This document shows, piece by piece, positions 55,557 to 64,000 of a stretch of DNA of 64,000 bases (the first letter of the stretch is position 1; every line of letters begins with the position of its first letter). The DNA is from Flavobacteriales bacterium (GTDB taxonomy: Bacteria; Bacteroidota; Bacteroidia; Flavobacteriales_D; Parvicellaceae): assembly GCA_029251405.1 (NCBI GenBank), contig JAQXDK010000016.1, forward strand, positions 62,001-126,000, given 5' to 3'. Under the pieces are notes generated by a model. It had not been told where the DNA came from. It made no database searches and saw only the letters and a list, made by a program, of their open reading frames with translations. Both the position numbers and the translations under genes were made by a program.

Positions 55557-57308
55557 TTAATTTTCTTCAATCTGTTGTTTTTTGAAAATTTCGTAATAAA
55601 ACCCTTTTTTTTCTACAAGTTTTTTGTGGTTTCCTTCTTCAGATATTTGCCCATCTTCAAGAACAATAATATGATCACAATGACTAATATTACTTATTTT
55701 ATGGCTAATATGGATGGCTAAACTTTTATTAAGATTTAGCGATTTTTGAATTTTTTTTGATGTCTCTGAATCTACAGCAGATAGACAATCATCAAAAATT
55801 AATAATTGAGGGTTTCTTGCTAGTGCTCTAGCAATGGAAATTCTTTGCTTTTGTCCTCCAGATAACGTGACTCCTCTTTCGCCAATTTTAGTTTCGTATG
55901 AGTTTGAAAAATTTTCAATTTCAGAGCTTAAACCAGCTTTTTTTGCAGCTGATTGCACATCTTTAAATTCATAATCTGTTTTATTTAGTCCAAACGCTAT
56001 ATTGTTTTTTATAGTATCAGAGAACAAAAATACATCTTGAGGAACGTATCCAATTTTTTTTCTGAAATCAGAAAGTTTAATATCGTTCACTGAACTTCCA
56101 TTTATTAAAATCTCACCACTGTTAATTTCGTAGAGTCTGCATAGAATTTGAGCTAAAGAAGATTTGCCACAACCAGTTTTTCCAAATATCCCAATAGTCA
56201 TCCCTGATGTAAGTTTGAAGTTGATATTTTTTAATACAAAATCACTACTGCTTGGATATTTAAAACTTACATTTTTAAATTCTATCTCTATAATCTCTTT
56301 TAAATTTTTATCACCATTATTAATTACCTTTTCTTCGATTTTAATAAATTCATTTATTCTTTTTTGAGAAGCTGCAGCTCTTTGAACTAAAGAACTCACC
56401 CAACCAATAGAAGCAAATGGCCACGTCAACATATTTATATAGAATATAAATTGAACAATATCTCCGTAGTCTAATTCTTTGTGGATCGTTTTAATTCCTC
56501 CAAGGTAAATGGTAATCACAGTGCTTAATCCAATTAGAAAAATTATTGTAGGTAAAAATAGGGAGTTAACAAGAGCTAAATCTAATGAAGCTTGCTTGTA
56601 ATTATTAGTTTCTTCCTTATACACATCTAAAAAATACTTTCTTTTATTATACGCTTTTAATACTCTAATTCCTGAAAATGCTTCTTGAACAAAGGATGTA
56701 ATTTTAGATTGTTTTTGTTGAGTGATTTCACTTTTTTTATTGATTATACTACTGACTTTATAAATTATAAGCGAAAGAATAGGTAATGGAAAAAGCACGT
56801 AAAGGGTAAGAGTTAAGTTTTTATATATCATAAAAGAAATAACCATAATAAAAAGTACAGAAACATTTATCGAATACATAATAGCGGGACCAAGGTACAT
56901 CCTCACTTTAGTTACATCCTCACTAATTCTGTTCATTAAATCGCCTGTTTTATTTTTCTTGTAAAATGAAATGCTTAATTCTTGGTATTTAGAAAAAATT
57001 TCATTTTTCAAATCAAATTCTATTTTTCGAGACATTACAATTATTGATTGTCTAGTGAAAAATAAAAACAATCCTTTTAGTAAAGAAAATAACATGTAGG
57101 TAAATACTAATTTTAAACCAAGATCCCAGAGAATTTCATTGCTTTTATTCGTACTGGTCTTGTAGTCAATTAGTTCGTCAACTGCATTATCTATAATTTT
57201 AGGCATGTAGACCCCAAAATAATTGGATGCTGTTATAAAAAACAGTCCAAAAAGAAGGTGCCATTTATACTTCCATAAATATTTATTTAAATAAAAAAGA
57301 GGTTTCAA
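55557..57308 (-). CDS. ABC exporter, half-transporter (permease-ATPase fusion)
   Basis: A 583-residue MsbA/multidrug-type half transporter. Residues 1-310 form six transmembrane helices; the nucleotide-binding domain has Walker A GIFGKTGCGKSS, signature LSGGQKQRISIARAL and Walker B LLIFDDCLSAVD. It should work as a homodimer or with another half. It starts with TTG at 57308; no ATG is available because an in-frame stop lies just upstream. A TATATTTG box at 57315-57322 is only about 6 bp away, so the leader would be very short. The substrate is unknown. Confidence 0.92.
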   Translation of the reverse strand: MKPLFYLNKYLWKYKWHLLFGLFFITASNYFGVYMPKIIDNAVDELIDYKTSTNKSNEILWDLGLKLVFTYMLFSLLKGLFLFFTRQSIIVMSRKIEFDLKNEIFSKYQELSISFYKKNKTGDLMNRISEDVTKVRMYLGPAIMYSINVSVLFIMVISFMIYKNLTLTLYVLFPLPILSLIIYKVSSIINKKSEITQQKQSKITSFVQEAFSGIRVLKAYNKRKYFLDVYKEETNNYKQASLDLALVNSLFLPTIIFLIGLSTVITIYLGGIKTIHKELDYGDIVQFIFYINMLTWPFASIGWVSSLVQRAAASQKRINEFIKIEEKVINNGDKNLKEIIEIEFKNVSFKYPSSSDFVLKNINFKLTSGMTIGIFGKTGCGKSSLAQILCRLYEINSGEILINGSSVNDIKLSDFRKKIGYVPQDVFLFSDTIKNNIAFGLNKTDYEFKDVQSAAKKAGLSSEIENFSNSYETKIGERGVTLSGGQKQRISIARALARNPQLLIFDDCLSAVDSETSKKIQKSLNLNKSLAIHISHKISNISHCDHIIVLEDGQISEEGNHKKLVEKKGFYYEIFKKQQIEEN

Positions 57309-57375
57309 ATCCTTTCAAATATAAATACTAAAACCAAGCATTTTATTTTTTTCAAATTTTATATTGACAAAATAT

Positions 57376-57383
57376 TATTTTTG
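57376..57383 (+). promoter_or_regulatory. -7 box before leucine dehydrogenase
   Basis: TATTTTTG fits TAnnTTTG and lies 21 bp before the ATG at 57405. No TTG is at the right upstream distance, so the support is partial. Confidence 0.4.
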
Positions 57384-57404
57384 TGAAATATTTCTATAAA
57401 TATT

Positions 57405-58499
57405 ATGATTAAAGAATTATCAAATACAGCTCATTCAGAAAAAAGTAGTGCCATTGATTTTTTCAAAATGAACCATGAAAAGATACTGTTTTGCCAAGAT
57501 GAGCAATCTGGTTTAAAAGCTATTATAGCAGTACACAATACGGTTTGTGGACCAGCTCTAGGAGGTACTAGAATGTGGAATTATGTTTCTAGCGAAAATG
57601 CTTTAATTGATGTCATGAGATTGTCGAGAGGTATGACTTATAAAAATGCTATTTCAGGTCTTAATTTAGGAGGAGGTAAAGCGGTTATTATTGGAGATTC
57701 TAAAACTCAAAAATCACCCGAATTATTTATGAAATTTGGAGAGTTTGTTAACTCTTTATCGGGGTCTTATATTACAGCAGAAGATGTAGGTATTAATCCT
57801 CAAGACATGTTACATGTAAATAAAACCACAGATTATGTTACTGGTTTACCTGGAAAAAAAGGAGATCCGTCTCCAATTACTGCATATGGAGTTTATATGG
57901 GAATGAAAGCGGCATTAAAATTTCAAAGTGGTAACGAAAGTTTAAGTGGTAAAAAAGTACTTGTGCAGGGGGTTGGTCACGTAGGACTGTATTTGGTAGA
58001 TTATTTACATAAAGAAGGGGCGGAAATTATTGTATCTGATATCAATAAAGATGCTGTAAAAAATACAGTTAATAAATACAATTGTAAATTTATTGATACA
58101 AATGACATATTCAATTCACAAATAGATATTTATGCTCCATGTGCTCTTGGTGCAACTATAAATAACAAAACCATCAAAGAGCTTAAATGCAATATTGTGG
58201 CTGGAGCTGCTAATAATCAACTTCAAGATGAAAATATTCATGGACAACAACTAATTGATAAAGGGATAGTCTATGCTCCAGATTATTTAATTAATGCAGG
58301 AGGTGTAATGAATTGTTATGCAGAAATTCATGGAATTAGTGATGAAAAAGTAATGCAAATGGCAGGAAATATTTACAATACTACTTTAGATATACTTCAT
58401 AAATCAAAAAATGAGAATATCTCAACTTCATTAGCAGCCAATAAAATTGCAGAAAAAAGAATTAAAGAAGAAACTATAAAGTTGAATAATGTTAAATAG
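57405..58499 (+). CDS. Leucine (Glu/Leu/Phe/Val) dehydrogenase
   Basis: NAD-dependent branched-chain amino acid dehydrogenase of 364 residues. GPALGGTRMWNY and the catalytic-lysine region GMTYKNAISGLNLGGGKAVI are typical, and the Rossmann motif GVGHVGLYL binds NAD. Length matches leucine dehydrogenase rather than the longer glutamate type. It probably deaminates leucine and valine to 2-oxo acids. First gene of a five-gene group with nusB, DUF1573, yajC and coaE; it overlaps nusB by 11 bp. Confidence 0.92.
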   Translation: MIKELSNTAHSEKSSAIDFFKMNHEKILFCQDEQSGLKAIIAVHNTVCGPALGGTRMWNYVSSENALIDVMRLSRGMTYKNAISGLNLGGGKAVIIGDSKTQKSPELFMKFGEFVNSLSGSYITAEDVGINPQDMLHVNKTTDYVTGLPGKKGDPSPITAYGVYMGMKAALKFQSGNESLSGKKVLVQGVGHVGLYLVDYLHKEGAEIIVSDINKDAVKNTVNKYNCKFIDTNDIFNSQIDIYAPCALGATINNKTIKELKCNIVAGAANNQLQDENIHGQQLIDKGIVYAPDYLINAGGVMNCYAEIHGISDEKVMQMAGNIYNTTLDILHKSKNENISTSLAANKIAEKRIKEETIKLNNVK

Positions 58500-59427
58500 A
58501 AGGCATATCAGAATCAAAGTTTTACAGGCTTTTTATGCCTTTTCTCAATCTAACAACAAAGATTTGGAAAATGGTTTAAAGGAGTTTATACATAGTATGA
58601 ATAAGACTTATGATTTGTATATTTATTTAATTCAAATTTTTATTCCTATTAAAAGGATTGCTAATATTAAGATAGAAGAGGCTAAAAGATCTTTTATTGA
58701 GAAAGCTCCACAATCCTTCAAGAGATCTTTTGTTGATAATAAGATTATTAAGATGTTAGAATCCTCTGAAGACTTAGAGAAAACAATTAACAACTCTAAA
58801 ATAAGTTGGGTAGGGGATGTTGAAAATGACTTAATTAAAAAAATGTTTAGTAGTATGTATGATTCTGAAACATTTCAAGAAATTTTGAATTCAGAGGAAA
58901 ATAGTTTTGATCATCAGAAAGCTCAATTGATTAAACTTTACAAAGAAGAAATATGTAATTACGACTTACTTCATCATTTTTTTGACGAAAAAAGTATTTA
59001 TTGGCAAGACGATTTAGATCATGTATCTTCAATGATCTTAAAAACTTTAAAATCTTTTAAAGAAGACTCGAAATTCACATTAATGCCTCTATGGAAGGAA
59101 GATGAAAAACAATTTGCTTTAAATTTATTATCAAAGGCAATTACGAATAAAGAACACAACGATAAGGTTCTTCAATCTTATTCTAAAAATTGGGAAAGTG
59201 AAAGATTGGCTAAAATGGATTCTTTGTTAATGAATTTGGCTGTTACAGAAGCTAAAGAATTTTCTTCAATTCCTTTAAAAGTAACCTTAAATGAATACAT
59301 AGAAATCTCCAAGTTTTACAGCACCCCAAAAAGTAACGGCTTTATTAACGGTATTTTAGATAAAATTTTTATTGAGTTAAAAAAAGAAGGAGAAATTAAA
59401 AAAGTAGGTAGGGGATTAATAGGTTAA
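58489..59427 (+). CDS. nusB: Transcription antitermination factor NusB (long form)
   Basis: RNA-binding component of the rRNA antitermination complex. The N-terminal MLNRRHIRIKVLQAFYAFSQS and the C-terminal NusB fold (LNLLSKAI, the WESERLAKMDSLLMNLAVTEAKEF and VTLNEYIEISKFYSTPKSNGFINGILDKI blocks) are recognisable. At 312 residues it has a roughly 150-residue insert after the first helix, the usual form in Bacteroidota. Coupled to leucine dehydrogenase. Confidence 0.92.
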   Translation: MLNRRHIRIKVLQAFYAFSQSNNKDLENGLKEFIHSMNKTYDLYIYLIQIFIPIKRIANIKIEEAKRSFIEKAPQSFKRSFVDNKIIKMLESSEDLEKTINNSKISWVGDVENDLIKKMFSSMYDSETFQEILNSEENSFDHQKAQLIKLYKEEICNYDLLHHFFDEKSIYWQDDLDHVSSMILKTLKSFKEDSKFTLMPLWKEDEKQFALNLLSKAITNKEHNDKVLQSYSKNWESERLAKMDSLLMNLAVTEAKEFSSIPLKVTLNEYIEISKFYSTPKSNGFINGILDKIFIELKKEGEIKKVGRGLIG

Positions 59428-59429
59428 TT

Positions 59430-59855
59430 ATGAAAAAAAATATTTTTATTTATATATTTCTGATTGTATGTTGCTCTTGTGTAAGTGATAAAATTAGTAA
59501 TTCTACTGAAATTACGGCAGACTTAATAGCACCTGAAAATCCACCAGTAATTAAATTTGAAGAATCTACTTTCAACTTTGATACTGTTGCATTAGGATCA
59601 AAAGTAGAATATACTTTTGTTTTTGTTAACGAAGGAAAAACTCCTTTACTTATTAATTCTGTTAAGGCTGGTTGTGGATGCACAGTTCTAAAAGGTTGGC
59701 CTAAAACACCTGTTGAACCAGGTGGTAAAGGTGAAATACCTGTTGTATTAAATACTAAAAGAACAGGTTACATTAAAAAATATATATCTATATTGGCCAA
59801 TACGAGACCCGCTACTAATAAGTTGTATTTAGAGGGTTTTGTTGCAGGTATTTAA
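59430..59855 (+). CDS. DUF1573 lipoprotein
   Basis: A 141-residue predicted lipoprotein (signal ending IVCCSCVS) whose main part is one DUF1573 domain: FNFDTVALGSKVEYTFVFVNEGKTPLLINSVKAGCGCTV. This is an Ig-like beta sandwich with the GCGC Cys pair. Function is not known; such genes regularly lie between nusB and yajC in flavobacteria. Confidence 0.85.
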   Translation: MKKNIFIYIFLIVCCSCVSDKISNSTEITADLIAPENPPVIKFEESTFNFDTVALGSKVEYTFVFVNEGKTPLLINSVKAGCGCTVLKGWPKTPVEPGGKGEIPVVLNTKRTGYIKKYISILANTRPATNKLYLEGFVAGI

Positions 59856-59871
59856 ATTAAAATAAAAACTT

Positions 59872-60201
59872 ATGAATAAAGTATTTTTTCTCGAATTATC
59901 ATCAGCCGAAAATAGTAGTGGTGGAATGATGAATATCATTTTCTTAGTAGCAATTTTTATAATTTTTTATTTTTTTATGGTTAGACCCCAAAATAAAAAA
60001 AGAAAAGAATTACAAAACTTAAGAGACAATCTTAAAAAAGGAGATAATGTAGTAACTATTGGAGGTATCCACGGTAAGGTAGTAGAAGTTAAAGAAACAA
60101 CAGTTTTAATTACTGTTGATGCTAGTACTAAACTTAAAATTGATAAATCTTCTATTTCCCTTGATTCTAGCACAAAATTAAACGAAGAAAATAAACAATA
60201 A
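59872..60201 (+). CDS. yajC: Preprotein translocase subunit YajC
   Basis: A 109-residue inner-membrane protein with one helix (NIIFLVAIFIIFYFFMVRPQNK) followed by the cytosolic domain RDNLKKGDNVVTIGGIHGKVVEV. It is an accessory of SecDF-YajC. It sits between DUF1573 and coaE with gaps of 16 and 3 bp. Confidence 0.93.
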   Translation: MNKVFFLELSSAENSSGGMMNIIFLVAIFIIFYFFMVRPQNKKRKELQNLRDNLKKGDNVVTIGGIHGKVVEVKETTVLITVDASTKLKIDKSSISLDSSTKLNEENKQ

Positions 60202-60204
60202 CTT

Positions 60205-60804
60205 ATGTTGAAAGTTGGTTTAACTGGTGGAATAGGATCAGGTAAAACCACGGTTTCTAATCTTATTAAAGAGCTTGGTTTTCCGGTTTATAACTCTGAT
60301 TCAAGAGCTAAGTGGTTAATGAATAATGACCCAAGTACAAAAAACTTAGTGGTATTGGAATTTGGAGAAAGTGTTTACGATAAAGGTGTGCTTAATAGAA
60401 AGTTAATTTCTGAAATTGTTTTTGGTGACTCATCAAAATTAAAAAAACTTAATTCAATAATCCATCCTGTTGTTGCTGAAGATTTTAAGAATTGGATTAC
60501 TCAGCATGATTCAAATAGAATAGTTTTTAAGGAGGCAGCTATTTTAATTGAAAGTAAAGCATATTTAGAAATGGATAAAATTATTTTAGTATGTTGTTCT
60601 GAAAAAATTAGACTAGAAAGAGTTTTAAAAAGAGATTCTAGCAATTATAAATCTATTCAAAAAAGAATGTCTCATCAAATGACTGATACTGCCAAAGAAA
60701 AATATGCAGATTTTGTTATTGACAACAGCGAAAACGAAGAGAATTTAAAGGAAAAAGTGCGGATTACTATTGAAAAACTAATTGAATCAGTTAAAGAAAA
60801 GTAA
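60205..60804 (+). CDS. coaE: Dephospho-CoA kinase
   Basis: Phosphorylates the 3' hydroxyl of dephospho-CoA in the last step of CoA synthesis. P-loop GLTGGIGSGKTTVSN at the N-terminus, the YNSDSRAKWLM segment, FKEAAILIES, and RLERVLKRDS. It has 199 residues and is the last gene of the group that begins with leucine dehydrogenase; it ends 4 bp before the convergent SpmAB-like gene. Confidence 0.95.
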   Translation: MLKVGLTGGIGSGKTTVSNLIKELGFPVYNSDSRAKWLMNNDPSTKNLVVLEFGESVYDKGVLNRKLISEIVFGDSSKLKKLNSIIHPVVAEDFKNWITQHDSNRIVFKEAAILIESKAYLEMDKIILVCCSEKIRLERVLKRDSSNYKSIQKRMSHQMTDTAKEKYADFVIDNSENEENLKEKVRITIEKLIESVKEK

Positions 60805-60808
60805 AAGT

Positions 60809-62056
60809 TCACCCCCAAAATATATATGCTAAAATAATAGCTGCTATTATTCCTACAACATCTGCAAACAGTCCAGCAAGAACAGCGTATCTAGTATTTT
60901 TAATACCTACTGAACCAAAATAAACAGCAATTACATAAAAAGTAGTTTCTGTAGAACCTTGAAATGTAGAAGTTAGTCTACCTACAAATGAATTAATTTG
61001 ACTGGCGTTTTCTCCCCAAGACTCTACCATTAATCCTCTTGCACCTCCACCAGATAAGGGTTTCATTATTGCAGTTGGAAGAGCTTCTACAAATTGAATA
61101 TTATCAAGAAATAAACTAAATAGTTGACCTATCGAATAAGTCACATAACTCATAGCTCCAGAAGCTGTGAAAGCTCCAACTGCACAAAGCATGGCAATCA
61201 AATAGGGGATTATTCGAATTGCAACTGTAAACCCCTCTTTAGCGCCTTCTACAAATTCTTCATAAATATTTATTTTCTTTCTCAACCCCAAGCTAATAAA
61301 TCCTATAATAAAAGAAAATATAATTGCTCCAGATGCAACTGAGGATATGATTTCAATTTGGCTTTTGTGATTCATTAAATAATAAACCAGACTTCCAATA
61401 AATAATATTGCAGTTCCTAAATAGGCAATAATTGTTTTTTGGAATAAGTTAATTTTTTGGATGATGGCAACAAGAATAAGACCAGCAATAGTAGAACAAA
61501 AAGTGGCAATCAATATTGGTAAAAAAACATCTGTAGGATTACCACTTATATTGTTTTCTGCCATTGCTGAGGCTCTTAGAGCTATTATACTTGTTGGTAT
61601 TAAAGTTAGTCCTGAAGTATTTAATACTAAAAATAAAATTTGAGCATTTGAAGCCCTGTCCTTATTTGTATTTTCTTTTTGTAATTCTGCCATGGCTTTA
61701 AGTCCAAGTGGTGTTGCTGCATTGTCAAGACCTAACATATTAGCAGATATATTCATAATAATAGCACCGTGAGCTTTTGAGTTTTTTTGAACTTCTGGAA
61801 ATAATTTATGAAAAAGTGGTGAGAATGCTTTTGATAGTAAATCTATTGCACCTCCTTTTTCACCAATCCGCATAATTCCAAGCCAAAGAGCCATAATTCC
61901 TGTTAAACCAATGGAAAGTTTAAAGCCCAACTCAGCTCTTTCAAAAATTGAGTTTACTATTAAGGAAAAAATTTCAGGATTACCGGTAAAAGTTTTAAAT
62001 ATTGCTATAATAAATGCAACAATAAAAAACCCAATCCATATGTAGTTTAATGTCAT
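60809..62056 (-). CDS. Nucleoside-recognition membrane protein, SpmA-SpmB fusion
   Basis: A 415-residue polytopic membrane protein. The first half (FKLSIGLTGIMALWLGIMRIGEKGG, NISANMLGLDNAATPLGLKAM) matches SpmA; the second half (FVEGAKEGFTVAIRIIPYLIAMLCAVGAF, PTAIMKPLSGGGARGLM, GSTETTFYVIAVYFGSVGIKNTRYAVLAGLFAD) matches SpmB. In Bacillus these are separate spore maturation proteins; fused versions occur in non-sporulating Bacteroidota. Gly-rich repeats mark the gate-like nucleoside recognition domains. The transported molecule is unknown. Confidence 0.85.
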   Translation of the reverse strand: MTLNYIWIGFFIVAFIIAIFKTFTGNPEIFSLIVNSIFERAELGFKLSIGLTGIMALWLGIMRIGEKGGAIDLLSKAFSPLFHKLFPEVQKNSKAHGAIIMNISANMLGLDNAATPLGLKAMAELQKENTNKDRASNAQILFLVLNTSGLTLIPTSIIALRASAMAENNISGNPTDVFLPILIATFCSTIAGLILVAIIQKINLFQKTIIAYLGTAILFIGSLVYYLMNHKSQIEIISSVASGAIIFSFIIGFISLGLRKKINIYEEFVEGAKEGFTVAIRIIPYLIAMLCAVGAFTASGAMSYVTYSIGQLFSLFLDNIQFVEALPTAIMKPLSGGGARGLMVESWGENASQINSFVGRLTSTFQGSTETTFYVIAVYFGSVGIKNTRYAVLAGLFADVVGIIAAIILAYIFWG

Positions 62057-62135
62057 TTTAAAAATAATTAACTATTGTAATAACTGATATAAAATTAAAT
62101 TAAATTCTTTTTAGTTAAACGTAAACAATATATTT

Positions 62136-62154
62136 GTTAACACTTGTGTTTAAC
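62136..62154. promoter_or_regulatory. Second inverted repeat before susC, beside a -7 box
   Basis: GTTAACAC-TT-GTGTTTAAC is a near-palindrome (one extra T in the right arm) that overlaps the last base of a TATATTTG box (62129-62136) by one base. The box fits TAnnTTTG, but no -33 TTG is seen. It may be a second regulatory site of the susC promoter, or reflect AT-rich chance. Confidence 0.35.
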
Positions 62155-62190
62155 CAAAAAATACTTTTAAAATCAAATAAAAACAGTATC

Positions 62191-62211
62191 TTAGTGTCAA
62201 ACTAACACTAT
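62191..62211. promoter_or_regulatory. Candidate operator in the susC promoter region
   Basis: TTAGTGT-CAAACTA-ACACTAT: 13 of 14 half-site bases match the inverted repeat at 23874-23894, and the 7-base spacer is identical in length. It lies 34 bp before the susC ATG. A TAGCTTTTG sequence follows at 62213-62221 (one base longer than TAnnTTTG), and a TTA at 62191 lies 19 bp upstream of it. Binding here would cover such a promoter and block it. Confidence 0.65.
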
Positions 62212-62245
62212 ATAGCTTTTGGTCAGCAAGTAAACTAATTTAAAA

Positions 62246-64000
62246 ATGATGAGCGTAAACAACTGTTTTTCAAGACTTTACTTTTTTATTGTATTTTCTA
62301 TTTTCACTTTTGGTGCTTTTGCACAGTCAATTATGGTAACAGGAACTGTAATTGATGAACTTAAAGAAGGGATGCCTGGTGTAACTATAAAAATTGAAGG
62401 AAATCCTACAGGTACTACCACGGATTTTGACGGTAAATATGCTATAAGTGTTAACGATAAAAACAGCATACTTATCTTTTCGTTTATCGGTTATAAAAAT
62501 CAGGCAATCCAAGTAAATGATCAAAAGAAAATTGATGTTCAGTTAAAACTATCATCAGAATCTTTAGACGAAGTTGTAGTAATTGGATATGGAAAAACTA
62601 CTGTAAAAGAACTTACAGGTGCTACAGTGCAAGTTAAAGGTGAAAGTATAGAAAGACTTAATATTCCAAGGATGGATCAAGCTCTTCAGGGGCAAGTTTC
62701 AGGAGTTACCATCAATACCAACTCAGGTTCTCCGGGAGGTTCTTCTAGTATCAGAATTAGAGGTTTATCAACATTTGGAGATAATGACCCATTAATATTA
62801 GTTGATGGGGTGGTTTATGATTCAGAAGGTTTAAATTCTTTGAATCCTGGTGACATAGAATCGATTAATGTATTGAAAGATGCCACAGCTGGTATTTATG
62901 GAGTAAGGGCTGCAAATGGTGTTATAATTATAGAAACAAAAAAAGGTAGAATTGGAGCAAAACCTAAATTTGAAGTAGGTTCTTATGTAGGTGTCCAACA
63001 GACTACTAACAGTTTAGATTTATTGAATGCAGCTGAGTATGCTTTAATTAAAAATGAAATGTTTATTAGGGGTACTGGTGCACCTATATTCAGCAATACA
63101 GATTTAAAGGTGGGTACAAACTGGCAAGACACAATTTTCCAATCAGCTCCTATTGAAAGTTTTAATTTTGGTGTTACTGGAGGTAGTAAGAAGTCATCTT
63201 ATTCTATTGGAGGTAATTACTTTTCACAAGACGGTATTGTAGGAGGAGATAAGTCTAGTTTTGATAGATATAACGCAAGAGTTAATTTAGTTAATTCTTT
63301 AACTGATAAATTAACTCTAAGCAGTGTTTTTCTTTTCACTCATGAAGAAAGAAAAACGTTGCCAGAAAATGGATTGGGATCAGTTTTATATAATACTATA
63401 AATGCTTTTCCTACTAGAGATATTAGAACTCAAGATGGCAGGTACGAATATCTGCTTGAGGTAAACGATATTATAAATCCAGTTGCTCAAATAGAAAACA
63501 CTCATAATAATGCCGTGGTAAATAAATTGGTAGGGAAACAAGAATTTGAATATAAGATTAATAAGAATCTAGCTTTCACTAATAGACTTAGTTATAATTA
63601 TGCATCAGTAGACGATAAGAGTTTTTCTCCTTTGGCTTGGTATGGTATCGGGAAATATGCTAATTCTGCTATTAACGAAAATTTAGATCCTAGAATGGTA
63701 TTTCAAGGATTTCAACTGTCAGATCCAGACAATTTAGTTTACGACAGTATACTTGTAGAACAAGGGGCAAGTGTTTATGAGCAAAGAGCAACATACTTAG
63801 ATTTAAATTTCGAGAGTTATTTAAATTACTCTAAAACCATTGATGACCATAATATAAAAGCTACTTTGGGAACAACAGTATTTAGTAGGAGAGGAGACGT
63901 ACTGAATGGTACTGCTTTCAATATTCCTAATAACTCCATAGATTTTGCTGATATATCTGCAAGTTTAACTTCTGGTCAAATTAATCTAAATAATACCGGA
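62246..64000 (+). CDS. SusC/RagA-type TonB-dependent receptor, 3'-truncated by window edge
   Basis: Outer-membrane nutrient receptor, of which 585 residues are visible and the frame is open to the end of the window. A signal peptide (ends GAFAQ) is followed by a carboxypeptidase-regulatory-like domain (about 30-105, VTGTVIDELKEGMPGVTI and TTTDFDGKYAISV), a plug with the EVVVIGYG motif, LQGQVSGVTI and IRIRGLSTFGDNDPLILVDGV, and then the beta barrel. It should pair with a SusD lipoprotein further downstream for uptake of an oligosaccharide or peptide. An inverted repeat shared with the Nudix-like regulator gene sits in its promoter region. Two adjacent ATGs (62246 and 62249) are possible. Confidence 0.93.
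   Translation, partial: MMSVNNCFSRLYFFIVFSIFTFGAFAQSIMVTGTVIDELKEGMPGVTIKIEGNPTGTTTDFDGKYAISVNDKNSILIFSFIGYKNQAIQVNDQKKIDVQLKLSSESLDEVVVIGYGKTTVKELTGATVQVKGESIERLNIPRMDQALQGQVSGVTINTNSGSPGGSSSIRIRGLSTFGDNDPLILVDGVVYDSEGLNSLNPGDIESINVLKDATAGIYGVRAANGVIIIETKKGRIGAKPKFEVGSYVGVQQTTNSLDLLNAAEYALIKNEMFIRGTGAPIFSNTDLKVGTNWQDTIFQSAPIESFNFGVTGGSKKSSYSIGGNYFSQDGIVGGDKSSFDRYNARVNLVNSLTDKLTLSSVFLFTHEERKTLPENGLGSVLYNTINAFPTRDIRTQDGRYEYLLEVNDIINPVAQIENTHNNAVVNKLVGKQEFEYKINKNLAFTNRLSYNYASVDDKSFSPLAWYGIGKYANSAINENLDPRMVFQGFQLSDPDNLVYDSILVEQGASVYEQRATYLDLNFESYLNYSKTIDDHNIKATLGTTVFSRRGDVLNGTAFNIPNNSIDFADISASLTSGQINLNNTG

Overview
The window is a gene-dense, AT-rich stretch of a Bacteroidota chromosome, most likely a marine member of the Flavobacteriales. 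The evidence is a set of lineage-typical families (GWxTD, DUF4294, DUF5683, DUF3276, a roughly 310-residue NusB, bacillithiol BshB1), a CotH protein with a type IX secretion (Por) tail, a SusC-type TonB receptor, and promoters of the form TTG-N17/19-TAnnTTTG. I see no phage, insertion sequence, integrase or CRISPR array, and no gene-free stretch longer than about 220 bp. Most genes are core or lineage-conserved. Several starts are not ATG (TTG for hutH, the MTHFS-like gene, DUF4268, the LuxR regulator and the ABC exporter; GTG for pdxH and kdsD), and two genes seem to start at AUU.

Layout. 1-5 kb: the 3' end of hisS, a histidine ammonia-lyase gene, a family 2 glycosyltransferase and a GWxTD protein. 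5-12 kb: secreted and small-molecule enzymes (DUF4294, a zinc phospholipase/nuclease-fold protein, 5-formyl-THF cyclo-ligase, a redoxin, an M28 peptidase, BshB1). 12-14 kb: the KDO operon kdsB-kdsD-kdsA. 14-19 kb: pdxH and a second glycosyltransferase, converging on thrS-infC-rpmI-rplT. 19-25 kb: a PaaI-type thioesterase, a large BNR-repeat secreted protein, a NrtR/AraR-like Nudix regulator and mnmA. 25-36 kb: a dienoyl-CoA reductase-like flavoenzyme, a Mpo1-like protein, a CotH/T9SS protein, tRNA-Ser and tRNA-Pro, a DUF6150 repeat protein coupled to a sphingosine-1-phosphate-lyase-like enzyme, an RlmD-like methyltransferase and a TlpA-like thioredoxin. 36-48 kb: a LuxR-type regulator with zupT, the fabI-murF-small ORF-ybaB operon, a J-domain protein, a cyclophilin, xth, pgk, murQ, bcp and recA. 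48-55 kb: a TPR lipoprotein, a beta-lactamase-fold lipoprotein, a disulfide-less flavoprotein and parA-parB-DUF5683. 55-62 kb: DUF3276, an ABC exporter, leucine dehydrogenase-nusB-DUF1573-yajC-coaE and a SpmA-SpmB fusion. 62 kb to the end: a SusC receptor cut by the window edge.

The strongest signal not explained by gene calls is a shared 21-bp inverted repeat, TTAGTGT-N7-ACACTA(A/T). It occurs 9 bp upstream of the Nudix-like regulator (23874-23894) and again in the promoter region of the susC gene (62191-62211), 38 kb away. I infer that the regulator controls itself and this nutrient-uptake locus, as AraR/NrtR-type regulators do elsewhere. Other points worth a look are the AUU start proposed for a glycosyltransferase, the proximity of Mpo1-like and S1P-lyase-like genes, the DUF6150 13-residue repeat protein coupled to the latter, and a 9-bp inverted repeat just before rplT.
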